A DNA stretch of 64,000 nt from Glandiceps talaboti (taxonomy: Eukaryota; Hemichordata; Enteropneusta; Spengelidae), in assembly GCF_964340395.1 (NCBI RefSeq), contig NC_135562.1:10275134-10339133 (forward strand). Reading direction: 5' to 3'. This document shows, one piece after another, positions 14,095 to 27,540 of this stretch (the first letter of the stretch is position 1; every line of letters begins with the position of its first letter). The translations under genes were made by a program, and so were the position numbers. The notes beneath the pieces were generated by a model that worked only from the letters and a program-made list of their open reading frames with translations, was not told the origin of the DNA and did no database searches.

Positions 14095-14345
14095 TTTAAT
14101 TACCAAATGTGACTTGCATCTTACAAAATGAAGAACCAAATTTTCCAAATGTCCTGTGGGAATTACTAAATGTGGAGTAAAAATGACCCTTAAGAAATAA
14201 ATAGCTAAGGAATGAAGACCACTCACAGTGTCACTGAAATCACCAAATACGAGGAATGTAATTACAAAATATACAGCTAACATTGCCAAATAAGGTATTT
14301 AAATGACCAAATTTAGAGATTAAATTGCCATATTTGGGATATGAA
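14095..14345. repeat. Degenerate ~30-bp repeat with ACCAAAT motif
   Basis: Phrases such as ATTACCAAATGTG, AATCACCAAATACG and AATGACCAAATTTAG recur at about 25-35-bp spacing. It looks like an old, strongly decayed tandem repeat. Confidence 0.4.
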
Positions 14346-15609
14346 AAGTTGGGCAAATACTCAACATTCCATTTAGTTGAACATTAGCAAAGTCTTTCTC
14401 CAGTCGAATTTTGATTTTAGAATTTTATTGCCACAACATACATACATCTGATCCAGATAAGATCACTATAACTGGACACGTGAGGGCAGTCTTTGATTTC
14501 TAGCTACCCGTCATCGAACATACAAGTCATATACTGTAGGGGAAAAATGAACTTTGCCCTTTTCATCCTTTTCTGTTCTTGTGAATTTTTGATAAAAGGA
14601 GAAATTCTCCATAAAAAATATCTGTAGTCGGGTACACACTCGGTTTTAACAATTACGTCTATGCAAATAAAATTTAGAAAATATCATTTTGTCACGTGAA
14701 TATAGTAATAAATACTACTATATGGTATGAATTTTAATTGAATAAAGCATGCAGCCTGCCGACCTATAAAAACATATGGTTTTATTACCATACTTTATGA
14801 GAAATTTACAACCAAATTATTTGACCAAAATTATTGTACAGCCATAAATTTTTTGTCTATCTTGACTTTATTTTGGTATAAAATTGAAGTAATCATCCTT
14901 CTGTCGAAATAAGGTCAAAATTCATTCATTAGTGGAAATGTTGTAACTATCTTGATAAAAAGTGAAAAAGTGTGTCTGTTAGTGACTGGTCATGAAAGGG
15001 CATCATAAGTACTATGAAGTGATAAATTATACAGCAAATTGGAAGGGGTGGGAGTTTTAAGTTGTCCACTTCCTTCTACCATTGCCCATTTTTCTTTGTT
15101 GATATCCTCTTCCTTGTAACATTATTAAATGGTGTGTTCTTCCCAAATAAAATGGAAGTACCACAACTTCTTGAATTAACTGTTATGGTGAAACACTTAC
15201 GGTAATTTCTCATCACTTCTGGGTTTTAAAGTTATTTTGCAGTAAGAATTTTACTTTTCTTCCCCCAATAAAATGTTGATGTACAGTATTAACTTGTGGT
15301 GGCAGCGTGACCAAGCAAAGTAAACAAACAGCCTGTTGGCAATACATGTATGATTTGTGTGTGAAGCCAAAATTGGTGCTATGGCCTAAGACTTAGTTTC
15401 ACATCACTTCTGGTTTAGAAGTTATTTTGCAATAAGAATTTTATGTTACTTTCAATTTGTGAAATTTCTGTGTGTTTTGTAAAATCCTGTTTGCATTTTA
15501 TGTTTAAATATTGAATACTTCATTTTCAGCTAAAGTTAATTCTCAAAAGGAAGAAAAAAACGACAAAATTTTCATCTATTTTTTTAACAGATTAGTTGTA
15601 AGAAAACAG

Positions 15610-15727
15610 GTGTCTGACACAGCTATAGAAAAAAGTTGGTTCAGAACAAAAGAATCCTATGTAATCTTTCTGTCTCCACTGATAAGATAATACTAATTCC
15701 AGAACCTGGGATTGAAATCCTGGCCTT
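15610..15727 (+). repeat. Dispersed ~120-bp repeat (CAGAACAAAAGAAT family)
   Basis: This stretch matches 38620-38745 in reverse complement along its whole length (TTGGTYCAGAACAAAAGAAT, CCACTGATAAGATAA, GGGATTGAAA). It is related to the tandem block at 37905-38290 and to a fragment at 19440-19515. The class is uncertain, possibly a SINE. Confidence 0.55.
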
Positions 15728-16072
15728 TAAATTATGGTTGCAAAAACATTACTGGGTTTACTATTTCAAAATTCTTTACAATTATATACAAATGCAGGGT
15801 GAACAAATCCACTGGTCTTGGGTCTGGGACTTGCAATTTCTTTTGGGTGGACCACACAAATTGTACCTTGTCTGGTCCATCGGACCAGTACCTTACTGTT
15901 AATAACTATGTTAAAAAGTCGTCTGAATGTACAGATTCATAGGTAAGATTTAATGTTTCACATTAGCAGGACCTGGAACCACTAATTCTTTCAGCAGGAC
16001 CACTGGATTTTTTAAGGCACTGGTCCGAGGACCACCAGTTCACAAAATGATTTGTTTACCCCTGAAATGTAA

Positions 16073-16270
<198 letters not shown>

Positions 16271-16686
16271 AAGAACTTATATTTAACATACATAAGTGTT
16301 ACTCTGTAAATTGACCAGTTTCACATTCTGTGTACACTGATACCATCTCTTCATATTGACTCTTTGTACAGACACTTCCCCTTGTAAACTAGACTGCATA
16401 GAAATTCTCCTCTTACTACAACAACATATTAGCACTGCTGGAATTCACAGTAAGAGCTGGCAACTGATTTATTTACCTAGCATTTCTGATGAATGTATAT
16501 ATTGACATTTGATGACTGTCTTAAGTAAAAGCTACTGATTTCTGCATATCAGGCTTCTGCTATTTCTACTAGGTGATCAAACTCTGGCAGAGTTCAAATT
16601 ATATATATATACCCCTGGTATAATCCGTTCTATGTTTCTTTCTGTTTCTCACTATGTATTTTATGTTTCTGTCTCTATGTGTATGT

Positions 16687-16862
16687 CAGTGTGCCCTCTA
16701 ATGATAGCCAAATATTGTTGTTGTGAGTCAAAATGATAAAAATTTGGATTTCACCACATAGTATGAGATAGGGGAACATCAAATTTTGGTGCGTCACTAG
16801 AAATTGTGAGTATCAGTGGTGCTGCATCAAATTGGCTTAGACTGAAGTTAGAGGGCACACTG
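16687..16862 (+). mobile_element. hAT-like MITE (CAGTGTGCCCTCTAA family), copy 1
   Basis: It begins CAGTGTGCCCTCTAATGATA and ends TTAGAGGGCACACTG, giving inverted ends of about 14 bp. The 8 bp outside each end (GTGTATGT and GTGTCTCT) agree at six of eight places, which fits a decayed 8-bp target duplication. The whole element matches 22628-22804 in reverse complement. Confidence 0.75.
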
Positions 16863-17940
16863 GTGTCTCTCTCTGTCCTCCTTGGATTTTTAAAAATTCC
16901 ATGTCATGCAAGCATTCCTTCTTCTAATAACATACATACATGGTTGTTCCTGCTTATGCACATGTTTTCTTGAATTTTCCTACTACACAGATAACATTTT
17001 AAAAGTAACATTTTAAAAGTAAGTGGACAGACTAAGCTGGTTTTTTTAAACAAAATGATTATCCATTTGTCTTCTCATCTCAAGTGTATTTCAGAATTTT
17101 CTGAGGTCAGACTATGTTTGTTTTTGAAACAAAACGATGGTCCTTTTTCGTCTTCTTCTCATCTCAAGTCTGTTTTAGAAGTCTGTCTATCAATTCTGCT
17201 AGGATTACACATACATATAGCTATTGTAAAGATGATTTATTCTGTAATTTCAACATTATTAATTGAATTCCAGTCAACTTGCCTGTAGTCTTTTGTTAGA
17301 CTGACTGATCTGTCTGGCCTCATCATGCAGTATAAATGTACACCATGTGATGTACTACAATCACAGGATAAATGATATTCATGAAAGCTATGATTTAAAG
17401 ACAAAAACGTAAAACCGTGGACTGCACAAGAGATATTTGTACTCAAGCAAGGGAGTTTGGGTCAGGGATAGGAATAGGATTAGGCTCCCTAGCATACCTG
17501 ATTTGATCTTCTGCAAAGAGTGGACACTGTTCTACGCTAGGCTAGTTGCTATACAGTATCGTTACAATTTACACCTCCACTTTAGTTAGAGACCACGTTG
17601 GCATCCAAACTGAGACTAGTTCTACATATACATGTACCCTCATTTGATATCATAAATATATTTTAAGATAAGGTAAGAATAGCTTTATTACAACCAGTAT
17701 ACAAAATTGACAATTCTATTTGTGTACATAAGTGTAATAAAAATATTAAAGAACACTTCAATGAAATCCATGTAGGCTAATATCATTGTTGAAACCTTTG
17801 ACAAACACAATAATCACACTGACCACTGAAAACACTACTAAGTTACAGATGCTGAAGTACATTTAGTTTGATTAGCTGTACGTATATCTCTACCTGTCCC
17901 TTTTTCTTGTTTTGTCTTGTCTCTAAACTCCCTAGTCTCA

Positions 17941-18279
17941 GTTACCCAGACTCCCACTGCTGGGGGCTCTCCTACGAGACCACCCAGACGAAAGTCTGGG
18001 GAAACCAGTATCAACTACCCAGGCCGTGAGTCACACAGTACATTTCTTCCAAGTCATAAAAACTGGGCTTATGAGGCCTATTTGTTGTAATTTAGATGTA
18101 TCACTCACTTGAGAAGTGATAGCTTGTCATGAAAGTACCTAAATCATTTAGCCTACAATGTTAGACATGAAATATTCTACTTCTAATAGCTACTTCCTGT
18201 GCAGGCAAGGAGGAATCTCATCTCCCCTCATTTGGGGAGTTCTCATAGGCAGACCCCCAGTGGCAAGAGTCTGGGTAAC
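17941..18279. mobile_element. Foldback element with ~38-bp arms
   Basis: The left arm GTTACCCAGACTCCCACTGC... is inverted at the right as ...AGTGGCAAGAGTCTGGGTAAC. The arms are imperfect over about 38 bp and enclose about 260 bp of unrelated AT-rich sequence. It is probably a non-autonomous TIR element. Confidence 0.6.
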
Positions 18280-18439
18280 CATACTATAAACTCCCATATT
18301 CCATCACCTTCTTGTACACATGTAATGCTTAGCACAAACACATGCAAATGAAAGCATGCATCCATATATTGATGAATCTGTTCACAAGACTAGCATCAGA
18401 CTAGCTCAGTACTTGGTCGGGATGTAAATCGTAACGATA

Positions 18440-19190
18440 CCATATAGGAACTAGACTTAGTCTAGAGGCTATCCATTGGATTTGAATCTGGGGTTTGAAT
18501 CTAAAGATGTCTTTACCCAACAAGTAAGGGGTTAGAGATGACTTAAAATACCAGGCTGGCATCCAGACTAGCTCACTACTAACACAAGGTGTTGTAATAC
18601 TGGTCTAGGTGCTAGCATGTGTTAGCAATGGGAAGAGAAATGTGTGCACAGGCCATATGTTGACACCATGTTAGACTAATGCTAACATCCTGGTGACATT
18701 CATACACTATAGAATCTGTAAGGAATTCTTGAACTGTACTGCATCAATTAACTAACACCAGGCTAGCAACGCCAGGCTGACACCGGGGGCTGACACCGGG
18801 GGCTGACATCGGGCTAAATATCAGACAGGAATTCTTCAGTTATACTACATGTATAACAGCAGTGCCAACACCAGGCTGACACTTGGCTAGAAAACTGAAA
18901 GGAATTCTTGGGGTATACTTTACACTAATTATTAAGTCATTGTCAATGTCAGGCTGTCAACGATTAGAAAACCAGACAGGAATTTTTGAGCTATGCTACA
19001 TTAACACTAGGGCTAGCTCAATGTCAATGTCAGACTAACACCAGACTAGATAATCAAAGAGATATTCTGAGCTATGCTATAACATGGAAGTACAGCGGGT
19101 GGTACTTCCATGGCTATAACAACAGACTAGCTAAGTACCAAAATCTGGATTACACTTGGCAAGAAAAGTGAAAGGAATTCTTGGGCCATA
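18440..19190. repeat. Decayed tandem repeat, ~100-bp period
   Basis: The phrases GGAATTCTTGR, TATACTACA and ACACCAGGCTGACAC recur at about 80-120-bp spacing through this stretch. A local burst GCTGACACCGGGG repeats near 18777-18810. The units are strongly diverged. Confidence 0.5.
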
Positions 19191-19689
19191 CTATAGATTC
19201 CAGACTATTCTTATATCTAATTTGAGTCTTGTGTAAATTTTTTACCTTGGCCTGACGTCTCAAATTCTGTGACTGTCCATGTTTTGTTTGCCTGCCATAT
19301 GAAGTTAATCAGTAGATTCATGAGATGTGACTTTATATAATAACCTAACCTTGCCAAAACTATGTCTTCTGTATCTTGGAAATTGTTGTTGCCTTTTTGT
19401 TGCTTCTTAAAAGTCATATAAGACTTATAATTAGAATGAGAAAAAGTTCTCTGGCAGAGTTACAGAAAAGTAGGTCCAGAATAAAAGAATGATTCTTACA
19501 ATCCTAATACAGAGATGAACTTTTACATGTCAAAAGATAGGCTGCTTTCCAGCATTTCAATATTATGTGTACTATACTACATGATGAATCTTTGAACTGT
19601 TGATTTCTGTGAAATAACAGATATTAAACGCTGTTTTTGTCACAGGCGAGTAAGTAGGCAAAATCTACTTGAGGTCTCCCATCATTTTA

Positions 19690-19905
19690 CCAGGGTTCCC
19701 CACCAAAAGTAGGGTACAATGTACTGGAAATTATACCAGCTTTACCATATCCGCCCTCCTTTCTGCTACCAGGGTTACCAAGGTTCCCCACCAAAAGTAG
19801 GGCACAATGTATTCGAAATTATACCAGCTTTACCATATTTCCCCCCCCCCCCTTCCTTTCTGTTACCAGGGTTACCAGGGTTACCGGGGTTACCGGGGTT
19901 CCCCA
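19690..19905. repeat. Two-unit ~110-bp tandem duplication plus TTACC(A/G)GGG run
   Basis: CCAGGGTTCCCCACCAAAAG and the following AGGGYACAATGTAYTSGAAA occur twice, near 19690 and 19770. At 19866-19900 a short run of GGGTTACC-type heptamers follows. Similar ACCAGGGTTCC stretches lie at 21210-21420 and near 48600-48710. Confidence 0.6.
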
Positions 19906-20864
19906 ACCTTAGTAAAAACACTGTTAAAATGACATGTTCTTCCTCAACATTTCTTCAAGAACACTGATTTCAAATACAAGCCATGTGTCCCAGATACGAA
20001 TCGTAAACTACAAATGGAGGAAGACATGGTTGCCTCTGTAACATGTCTTTAGAGCTTTTTGTAAATACCTGGCAGAATTACTTTCATTTTATGAAAATTT
20101 TGACATAAACTAGATTATAAGGTTTCATTCTCTGATTCCAGTCCAAAAGGAAACTGAGATTTCCTAAAAGTTACTAAAAAAACAAAAATTTGTAACAATT
20201 TTTTTGAGGTAGTTTGATGCTGAGGAAAATGAGTGGATTATCATGATACACTTCAATACACTTCACTGCATTCATGTATGATATGGCACTACTGTACATC
20301 ACATGAAACAGATAACAACATCTAATATTACAATTGTTGATGTCTGAAGTAATTGAATACATCAAAATGGTTGGACCTTAAAAAAATCTCAGAGAACTTT
20401 TCCTAAGAAATCATAGCCTCAAAAGTATAACGTCAACAGAAACAACAGCTCTAGGTGACATAATACATGGTTGTTGATGGACGCTTGTGCAATACTGAAA
20501 AGATACATTGTGATATTTTGCTATAAATAGACTCTCATTATCATGTGGATTATGCATCCCAGAATACATATACTAAAAACACAACTTTTCCATTTATAAC
20601 ACCTTGATTTCAACTTGAAATAATATAGTAATAGTTACAACACATAAAATTTGAGATTGGTTATACTTAAATCTGTCAAAAAGGTTTGTGAAATGTTAAG
20701 GAAGAATATATGGAATTCTTCACTTCTTATATAATATAGTACATCATAACCACAATTTTGGATAGAAATGAAATCAAACAATTATGGGATACTCGGTTGA
20801 TTTCCAGGCCAGCATAAAGTATAACCCATGAGAAAATACTGGTGCATTTGCTTGAATGACGTGA

Positions 20865-21022
20865 GTTAATAAAAGGAAAGATTTCAGGCAAGGACAAAAT
20901 TAGGTGAAAGTAAAATACAACTGATACAAAAACAACAGGGGGTGCCTTTGATGTAGGTTCATGTAATGTTTTTATCAGTTTATTTAGATATGGAAGTTAT
21001 AATGTAACAGTAACAGTTAAAC
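20865..21022 (+). repeat. Dispersed repeat, right copy (inverted to window start)
   Basis: It matches positions 15-150 in reverse complement (ACAACAGGGGGTGCCTTTG through AATGTAACAGTAACAGTT). The similarity breaks near the ends given. Confidence 0.6.
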
Positions 21023-21637
21023 CATGTAGCATCAGTGAAGAGAGTTACCCGATCCTGGTTCCTGTGTTGTTTATACTTTGATAAGTTACTGACACTAACT
21101 ACATTGTCTGTCTTTGCATGAAACTTGTCTTATTCCTGCTTACCACAAACAAGCAAACAAACTGGAGTTTTTTCACATGTTATAGGTGAAGTCTGCCTAG
21201 AAGTTTTCCCAGGCCTTTTTTTACCAGGGTTTCTTTTCAATGTTTTGTTAATGGCAGTAAGTAGGTAATATCTGTCTTAAGTTTCCCCTGTTTTTACCAG
21301 GGTTCCTTTTCAGTGTTTTGCTAATAGCAGTTAAAGTAGGTAACCACAAGTTTCCCCATTTTTGAACAGGGTTCCCAACTAAATGTACAAAACAGTGTAT
21401 ACAAGCTTTACCAGACACCCTCACTCCCATTATCTGAGTTGCTAGCAATGCCCAGCAAAAGCGCTATTGAAATAGAACTTTCCATATCACATCTTGAGTG
21501 AATGTTTCCACTCCTGTTATTTGATAAACCCAAGTCTTTCCTTCAAATTTGCTTTGTTTTAATACATCACATAAGGATGGAGCCAAAATCAGAACTCTTC
21601 TAACCACAGACCCTACAGGAAATGTTCTTTAGAGAAA

Positions 21638-21677
21638 CCATAGACCCTCCACCCAGGGGTCGGTGGAGGGTCTATGG
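21638..21677. other. Perfect 16-bp hairpin
   Basis: CCATAGACCCTCCACC at 21638-21653 is inverted without mismatch at 21662-21677, with an 8-base loop. It may be a tiny foldback remnant. A related CACCCTCCA...TGGAGGGTG hairpin lies near 35850-35880. Confidence 0.8.
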
Positions 21678-22627
21678 AGAAACATTATGGGATACTGTCA
21701 ACAATTATTCATGGTCAAAAATGTTCATCAGCTTGGCAGATCAAATGAATTGCAAAGGTTACAACACACAACGATACAATTGTCAGCTCTAAGTTCAGAA
21801 TTCTTCATATTATGGGATGTTTATCTGCAAAGTTCACTTTTTTGAGTAAAGCATTCTACTTAATGAACAACATTCTTGGCAAATGCTTTTGTAGCCGAGT
21901 GTTATCCGTGTTATTGAATGTGGTATTGAATCGTCTCTTCATCCCACCTAGAGAGACCTTGAGATGAGATGCCACAGATAGCATTAGTCTAAAGTTTTTG
22001 CAGTTATTCATCTTGTGACCAACATGAGCCAAGACATTCACCTCTAATGCTGCAATAGGAATGCTCCTGTCACTACACTAATGCTCTTGCAGTTCTTTGA
22101 TCCAAGAATTTCACCTCTAACACCGCAAAACGAATGCCCCTGTCAGTCTCTCTTACGGCTATACACATGAAATCACTATCCATGCATACAACATTAAAAC
22201 TTTTTTTCCAATACTAAAACTTTGATTTTCTAAGACTGAATGTTCATGTACTCTGGGTTCATACTTAGAAATGAAATTTCCACTCACAGAGTCAAAATAT
22301 TTCTTTGCAGCGAATCCAAAATTTTTGCCAACATCTTGTCAACATAGTCAGGGGTGTACTAATCTAGATTTTGTAGTCTGCTATTTGGTAAGGTCTCTGA
22401 AATATTATGGATGTTGTCTACAAATGTGTACTTTCATAATATATTCTACAATATCTTCAGACCATCCAGGCATATGACAATAAAACTTTTTTTTTCCAAA
22501 ACTAAAACTTTGATTTTGTTGTCTATTATTTAGAAAGGTCTGTGAAATATTATGGGATATTGTCGATCAATGTTCACTTTTGCTACAAAAATTTCTCCTA
22601 TGTACTGACTTCAGTAGGCTATCCACA

Positions 22628-22804
22628 CAGTGTGCCCTCTGAGCCCATTTGACACACTACTGCCACACATAATTTCTAGTGACACTCCAAAATTTGGTGT
22701 TCCCCTATCTCTTACTAATACTATGTATTGACTCACAAGAAATCCTAGATTTTATCATTTTTACCCACAACAACAAAATTTGGCTGTCATTAGAGGACAC
22801 ATTG
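22628..22804 (-). mobile_element. hAT-like MITE (CAGTGTGCCCTCTAA family), copy 2
   Basis: Inverted relative to the copy at 16687-16862 and nearly the same length (177 against 176 bp). The left end is CAGTGTGCCCTCTGAG and the right end is TTAGAGGACACATTG, with two changes from the consensus end. Interior landmarks such as GATAGGGGAACA and TTTTGG are shared. No clear target duplication remains. Confidence 0.75.
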
Positions 22805-23989
22805 TCCAAACATAAAATTATCAAACTCTGAATTCTGTAACTGACACTTTTGATTTTGTAATCTACTTTTTCTACATATTGTGTAAAATGGAGGGAGTGT
22901 GATATCAGATCCTTTATTTCAAATAAACTTAGAATAACTTGTTATTAATCATGTTAATAAAAGACATAAAATGTGACAGGTCAGACCCTATAAAAACAAG
23001 TAATCCAATATCTGACAAGGTTAGGTTTTTTGACTTTTCTACTATCAATGATATATGCAATATAACCATGTCCTTATACTTTACTTTGTTATAGATAATG
23101 TCCTAGAAATCAGAAATGCAATGAAGGACAGAACCTTGTGAAAAGTTTTCATCAAACAAGTTCAGTCGGGAGATCGACTAAAGTGAAAGTGAAGTGTTTT
23201 TTTGGAATAATTTGCTATCATCACAACTAAAAGCATAGAAATCAGTCCATCCAGGACCCGGTAAAGGTCTGTGAACATACAATAATAAGGGTAACAGTCT
23301 TCTGTCCAAGCTAGCATAATTCACCATCATTTTGATACACACACACACACATACACATACACAAACCATTGAGGCATATATGGTCTAACCAAAAAAATTG
23401 TGTGGTTCCGATTTCGCTCAATTTAAGAATAGATGGGGTAGGTAAATTTTTATTTTATTATATATTAATATATATTTTTTCTTCATGTGTGAGTGTCTAG
23501 TTCAGGTTTTCCATTGTTTTCCAAATGGTATCTGTATTATTTATTTCTTCCTATCAGATGTACAGCCATTACAGATTGGAGGAATAGTTTTATATTGTCT
23601 TTTTTAAGTTTATATCAGTTTACACATCCACTATTTCTCGTGAAACTTCACAATTTTTGCGATTTGGTTATTTTTTCTCTCGAATATTACGTAAAAAAAA
23701 AGTTTAGGGTCAGCATTGAAAAACTAGGTGGGTTGGGTAACTGGAACCAAACATTCATTTTTTTAGGTCTAACATAGAAATCTGTCCATATGTGACAAAC
23801 TTATGTTATTGAAAATGTACCTCCTTTGAAAAGCATGTGAAATAATGCGATAGATTTTATTCTATATTTTAGTTTTCTTTTGTTTGGAATATACACCATC
23901 CATCATATAGGTTGAATACAAATCATACAATACAAATTACAATGTTCGTGTATATAAACCAATGTGTCATATTCATATTATGGGATACT

Positions 23990-24190
23990 ATTAACCCTGG
24001 TGTGTGAGATTCATATTATGGGATATTATTAAAACCTAGTGAGATTTATATGGGATATTATCAAAACTCAAGTCTGTGATATTCATATTATGGGATATTA
24101 TCTACAACCAATATTATGGGATATTATCTAAACCAACTGTGATACTCATACTGTGAGATATTATCTATACCAGTATTATGGGATATTTTC
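23990..24190. repeat. Degenerate tandem repeat with TATTATGGGATATTAT
   Basis: The phrase TATTATGGGATATTAT and close variants recur about six times in 200 bp with spacings of about 30-45 bp. Single copies of ATTATGGGATA also occur near 21684, 22544 and 25205. Confidence 0.6.
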
Positions 24191-25480
24191 TACAAATCTT
24201 TATCTTTGTTTGGAATAAATTGACATCATATGGGGGGCACATAAAATCAAACATGTACGGAATTTCACAATAGTTCAACATGTGACACAACACAGCCAAG
24301 CTGTCCATTTAGGAGATCAATATATCTCATTTGCATAACCATCACTGTACACCCAATTATTTTCATTCTTTTGTTCATAGTGTCCAGTTGTTACCACATC
24401 AAGAGTTCAAATATCTCAAGATCTTTACCATATCATGTTACAGCATAGAGCAAAATTACACTCTCAATTTACGACTTTATGCCCTTAATTCTGACGACAT
24501 TATTTTCATAATTTTTTACTTTGAAAATTCGCCAAAAAAATTTGAAGTTCAAAGACATAAGTAACACAAAGAAATGACAACAAAAGAGGCTTGAAACTTT
24601 GATGGTTGCTAACACCTCATAGTTGATTGTTCCTAAAATAAATATGGAACAAAGGCCAATAAACCCTGAATTTTTATAACAAGGCAACTTCGCCTACACA
24701 AATAACGCCCATATTGTGCACCACAATACTATATTGTAACTTGAAATATCTTATTGAAAAAAAAAAAAAAAACAGAAATAACCATTGCAAAATTTGTACC
24801 AAATTTTAAACAATATGGTTCATAATTTAGACACTATTTTTGTGTTTTTCAAATGTCGTAATTGTTATACTGAGAAAAGACAGCCTAGTAATTCTGTGTA
24901 AAATGACACAGAAATATTCATTATGCAATCATACCTACACCACTAAAAAGTATAAACGACTAACAAAATAAGTAACATATTTTCGTCACTCATAAACTCT
25001 TACAAAAATTGTAAAATACTTGCAAATTAATTTCATGAAAAATTGAAAACCAAGTTAATGAAGTTAATACATTATTGTTTCTTTCGAATTATGCAAACTT
25101 ATGTTTGCTCTTTGAAATTTAGAATGTCAGTTAAAAATTTGATAATTTTTAGACGAAAATAAAATAGGTGTTCAAATAACTGTACACATTCTTTGTTTAA
25201 TTTTGGGATATTATGGGATAGTCTAGTTTGACAAAATATAAATTATTAGTCATTGTATTGCCTGTTACTACATGAACGTCTATTTTGTAATGGTTACCAT
25301 GCAAACTAAAAATATCACATAAACCAATCCAAACAATGCTCCTTCTCACAATCTATTCAAATTTATTTCTTGAAATTAGGTTATTTCTCTTGAGTATTCT
25401 ACCAAATATTCATTCCTTTCTGCAGACTTATTGCAGAGGCCATGTTAGGGTAATTTGATATGATTTGATGATGACCTTAC

Positions 25481-25609
25481 CTTGGTAACTTTTCGTTTAC
25501 CACTGCCCGCTGATGGTGAATTGACAGAAGATCTGAGTGTCCGTGCCGGCGATTTATTGAGCTCCAAGCTTGTCCTGCTCCTTGTCTTGGCACCCTCTTC
25601 GGAATTCAT
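25481..25609 (-). CDS. First coding exon of an unidentified minus-strand gene
   Basis: The minus-strand acceptor (TTTCTATGCAG at 25612-25622) opens an exon at 25611; ATG follows two bases later. It encodes 43 codons and ends in phase 0 at a good donor (ACCAAG|GTAAGG). The peptide begins MNSEEGAKTRSRTSLELNKS, is rich in Ser, Arg and Lys, includes GKRKVTK, and looks like a disordered nuclear-type N-terminus. It should splice to the phase-0 exon at 10918-11008. In human the same-strand gene next to EIPR1 is MYT1L, whose N-terminus is also Arg/Lys-rich, but this resemblance is too weak for a name. Confidence 0.6.
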
Positions 25610-25611
25610 GT

Positions 25612-27394
25612 CTGCATAGAAACAAAGTACACAGGTAGATACACTTAGTTTAGGAAGACAGCCATATTGGCATTGGGCCAATATTTCTCACTTTCAACAA
25701 GGATACGAAGGAATTGTTGTGAAAAGATTTCTGCATCATCACTCAAAAACCGAACTCCACTCTTGCATCGCAGACATTCTTCAAAAATTATGACTAAAAA
25801 AATCTGACATCCTGAAATGTGGACAAAAATTCGACCTAATACTACATTTGCCAAATTTCCCCAAGTTTTACGTGTTGAATCTGGTTATGCATTACGGCAT
25901 GTCATCATCTTCATCAATGTTTCCCCATCTCTCACTGCACCTTTCCCTTTTCACTATCATTTCACCAAATCACCCCTCAGTGATGTAAGCAAGCTTGTAA
26001 CACTCAAACACGTCAAAAATTTCAGAGTAATGATTTAAAAACAAACCAGGAAATACTAACACTAAACTTATTACAGTTAGTACCTAATTTTTTTTTTAAG
26101 TTTTCAGCCATATTTGATGGTAGTTTACTTTTCATATCTTTTTTACAATGATTACCTTTCGTGGCAATACCACTTAAAAATTGATGAAATTGGGAATGCT
26201 GTAGGCATCACATGTGCTGGAATTAAGTAAAGAATTATTGGGAATATTTAGCCAAAATCTGAGTCTGTTTCAATTATTTTAAACAAAAGTTTTGTTGTTA
26301 TGATATTGCCGAGGTGAGTAATCGACGAAGTGAACACCTCTCGGCAAACAAAGGTCATCACCGTATCATAGTACGTGCACGAATCAACTGTCGATCTACA
26401 AAACCAGCCATCCAAATTTTACAAAACTCTTTCAAATAATGAGCAATACTTACAAATCCAAAATTGAGCCGATCGCACAGACAGAAATGAGGTGTGACAA
26501 TATTGGTGTAGCGGGGACGATAGCGATGAAGACTACACCGTGTAATACGAGTTATGGGGCACTGACTTAGCAATATATTAGCGATATTACATTACAATGA
26601 GAACAAACAAAGGGTTTAATTTATGCATCATACTCAACAACTATGCTATATAACGTTGAACTCGGCCTAAATTAAAAAAACAACCTAATGAAATTTTCTA
26701 TATTATTATTCCGACTGATTTGCTATTTTAGAATGGATTCTCTATGTAGTTTAGGTCAATATATTAGTGCGTGAGTAGTCGCCATTTCTGTTTAACCCAA
26801 CGAGGCCTCCATTGCTCATTAATATGCTGGGGCACTTTGCATGTCAACAGAACTTATCGAAACTTACTGCAAACCACCGGAAGAGCCGTAATTTACCCTG
26901 GAAAAGCAAGAAAACTCCTAAAATTGCACACAATGACGCCAACAGTTGGACTGACTACGTGCTAGCCAAGTTAGGGAAAGTTTACACGACTGATATTGGG
27001 TTAAATATAGCCATTAACGAGCCTGACGGCGTGGTATGCTAGGAACTCGTGTTCGCCACACACAAAAATTCCACTCGCTCTCTCGTAGACAGATAAACTT
27101 TGTCAAACTTATGTGTCGATTTCGCAGTTAAAATCACAAATTTCCTCAAACCTAACGGTCCTGAGCTGGTCTTCCCCACGATTAATTTACGGCATGAACT
27201 TCTCCATTTGTACCAATCACACTGTAATACTTTACCGCCCAAAACGAGGACGGTAGACAAAAAGTTGTCGATTTTGTATGCAAGTTTCAAACAAACATAT
27301 CGTTACGAGTGGCGATGACTCCTCCACGTAATCCAAGGTTACGTACAACTTCAAAGACACGACTCTTTCAAATAATCAAGCGAATAAACTTTAC
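25612..27394. other. Putative first intron of the left minus-strand gene
   Basis: Between the proposed 5' untranslated exon and the first coding exon. The composition is mixed and includes a short hairpin with GCCGAGGTG/CACCTCTCGGC arms at 26308-26345. Open frames of up to about 80 codons near 26.8-27.3 kb show no recognisable protein. Confidence 0.35.
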
Positions 27395-27540
27395 CTCTCC
27401 AGAAACGGAAGAGAATCTCTTTCCTTAAGTCTGAAGGAAGTTTGTTAACTTTCCACAGTTGCGATAGATAGAATCATGTGACACCAAACAAAGTACACTT
27501 CCAAACTTTTTCCGACAAAACCTATCCCATAATTTCTTCA
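27395..27540 (-). other. Possible 5' untranslated first exon and start region
   Basis: On the minus strand a good donor (GGAGAG|GTAAAG) follows about 145 bp of relatively GC-rich, non-repetitive sequence. It is correctly placed to be a non-coding first exon joined to the acceptor before 25611. The outer limit is arbitrary because I cannot see a transcription start. Any such donor can occur by chance. Confidence 0.3.

Larger units (their letters stand above)
11147..16072. other. Large intron-like region
   Basis: No exon is supported here. It contains a MITE (13780-13876), a degenerate repeat rich in ACCAAAT phrases (14095-14345), a direct repeat (15195-15262 with 15390-15447, sharing CATCACTTCTGG and AAGTTATTTTGCA) and a dispersed repeat copy (15610-15727). 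It is probably an intron of the minus-strand gene whose exons lie at 10.9 and 25.5 kb. Confidence 0.5.
16271..25480. other. Large intron-like region with dispersed repeats
   Basis: About 9 kb between the CA repeat and the exon at 25481, with no supported exon. It holds two MITE copies (16687, 22628), a foldback (17941-18279), decayed tandem repeats (18440-19190, 19690-19905, 23990-24190), a perfect short hairpin (21638-21677) and the right copy of the edge inverted repeat (20865-21022). Imperfect duplications lie near 17055/17140, and an ACCAGGGTTCC-rich patch at 21210-21420 resembles 19690-19905. Confidence 0.5.

Noticed and set aside
26308-26345. Short GCCGAGGTG/CACCTCTCGGC hairpin
   Set aside because: Only 9-11 bp with an 18-base loop; no second copy seen, too little to call an element.
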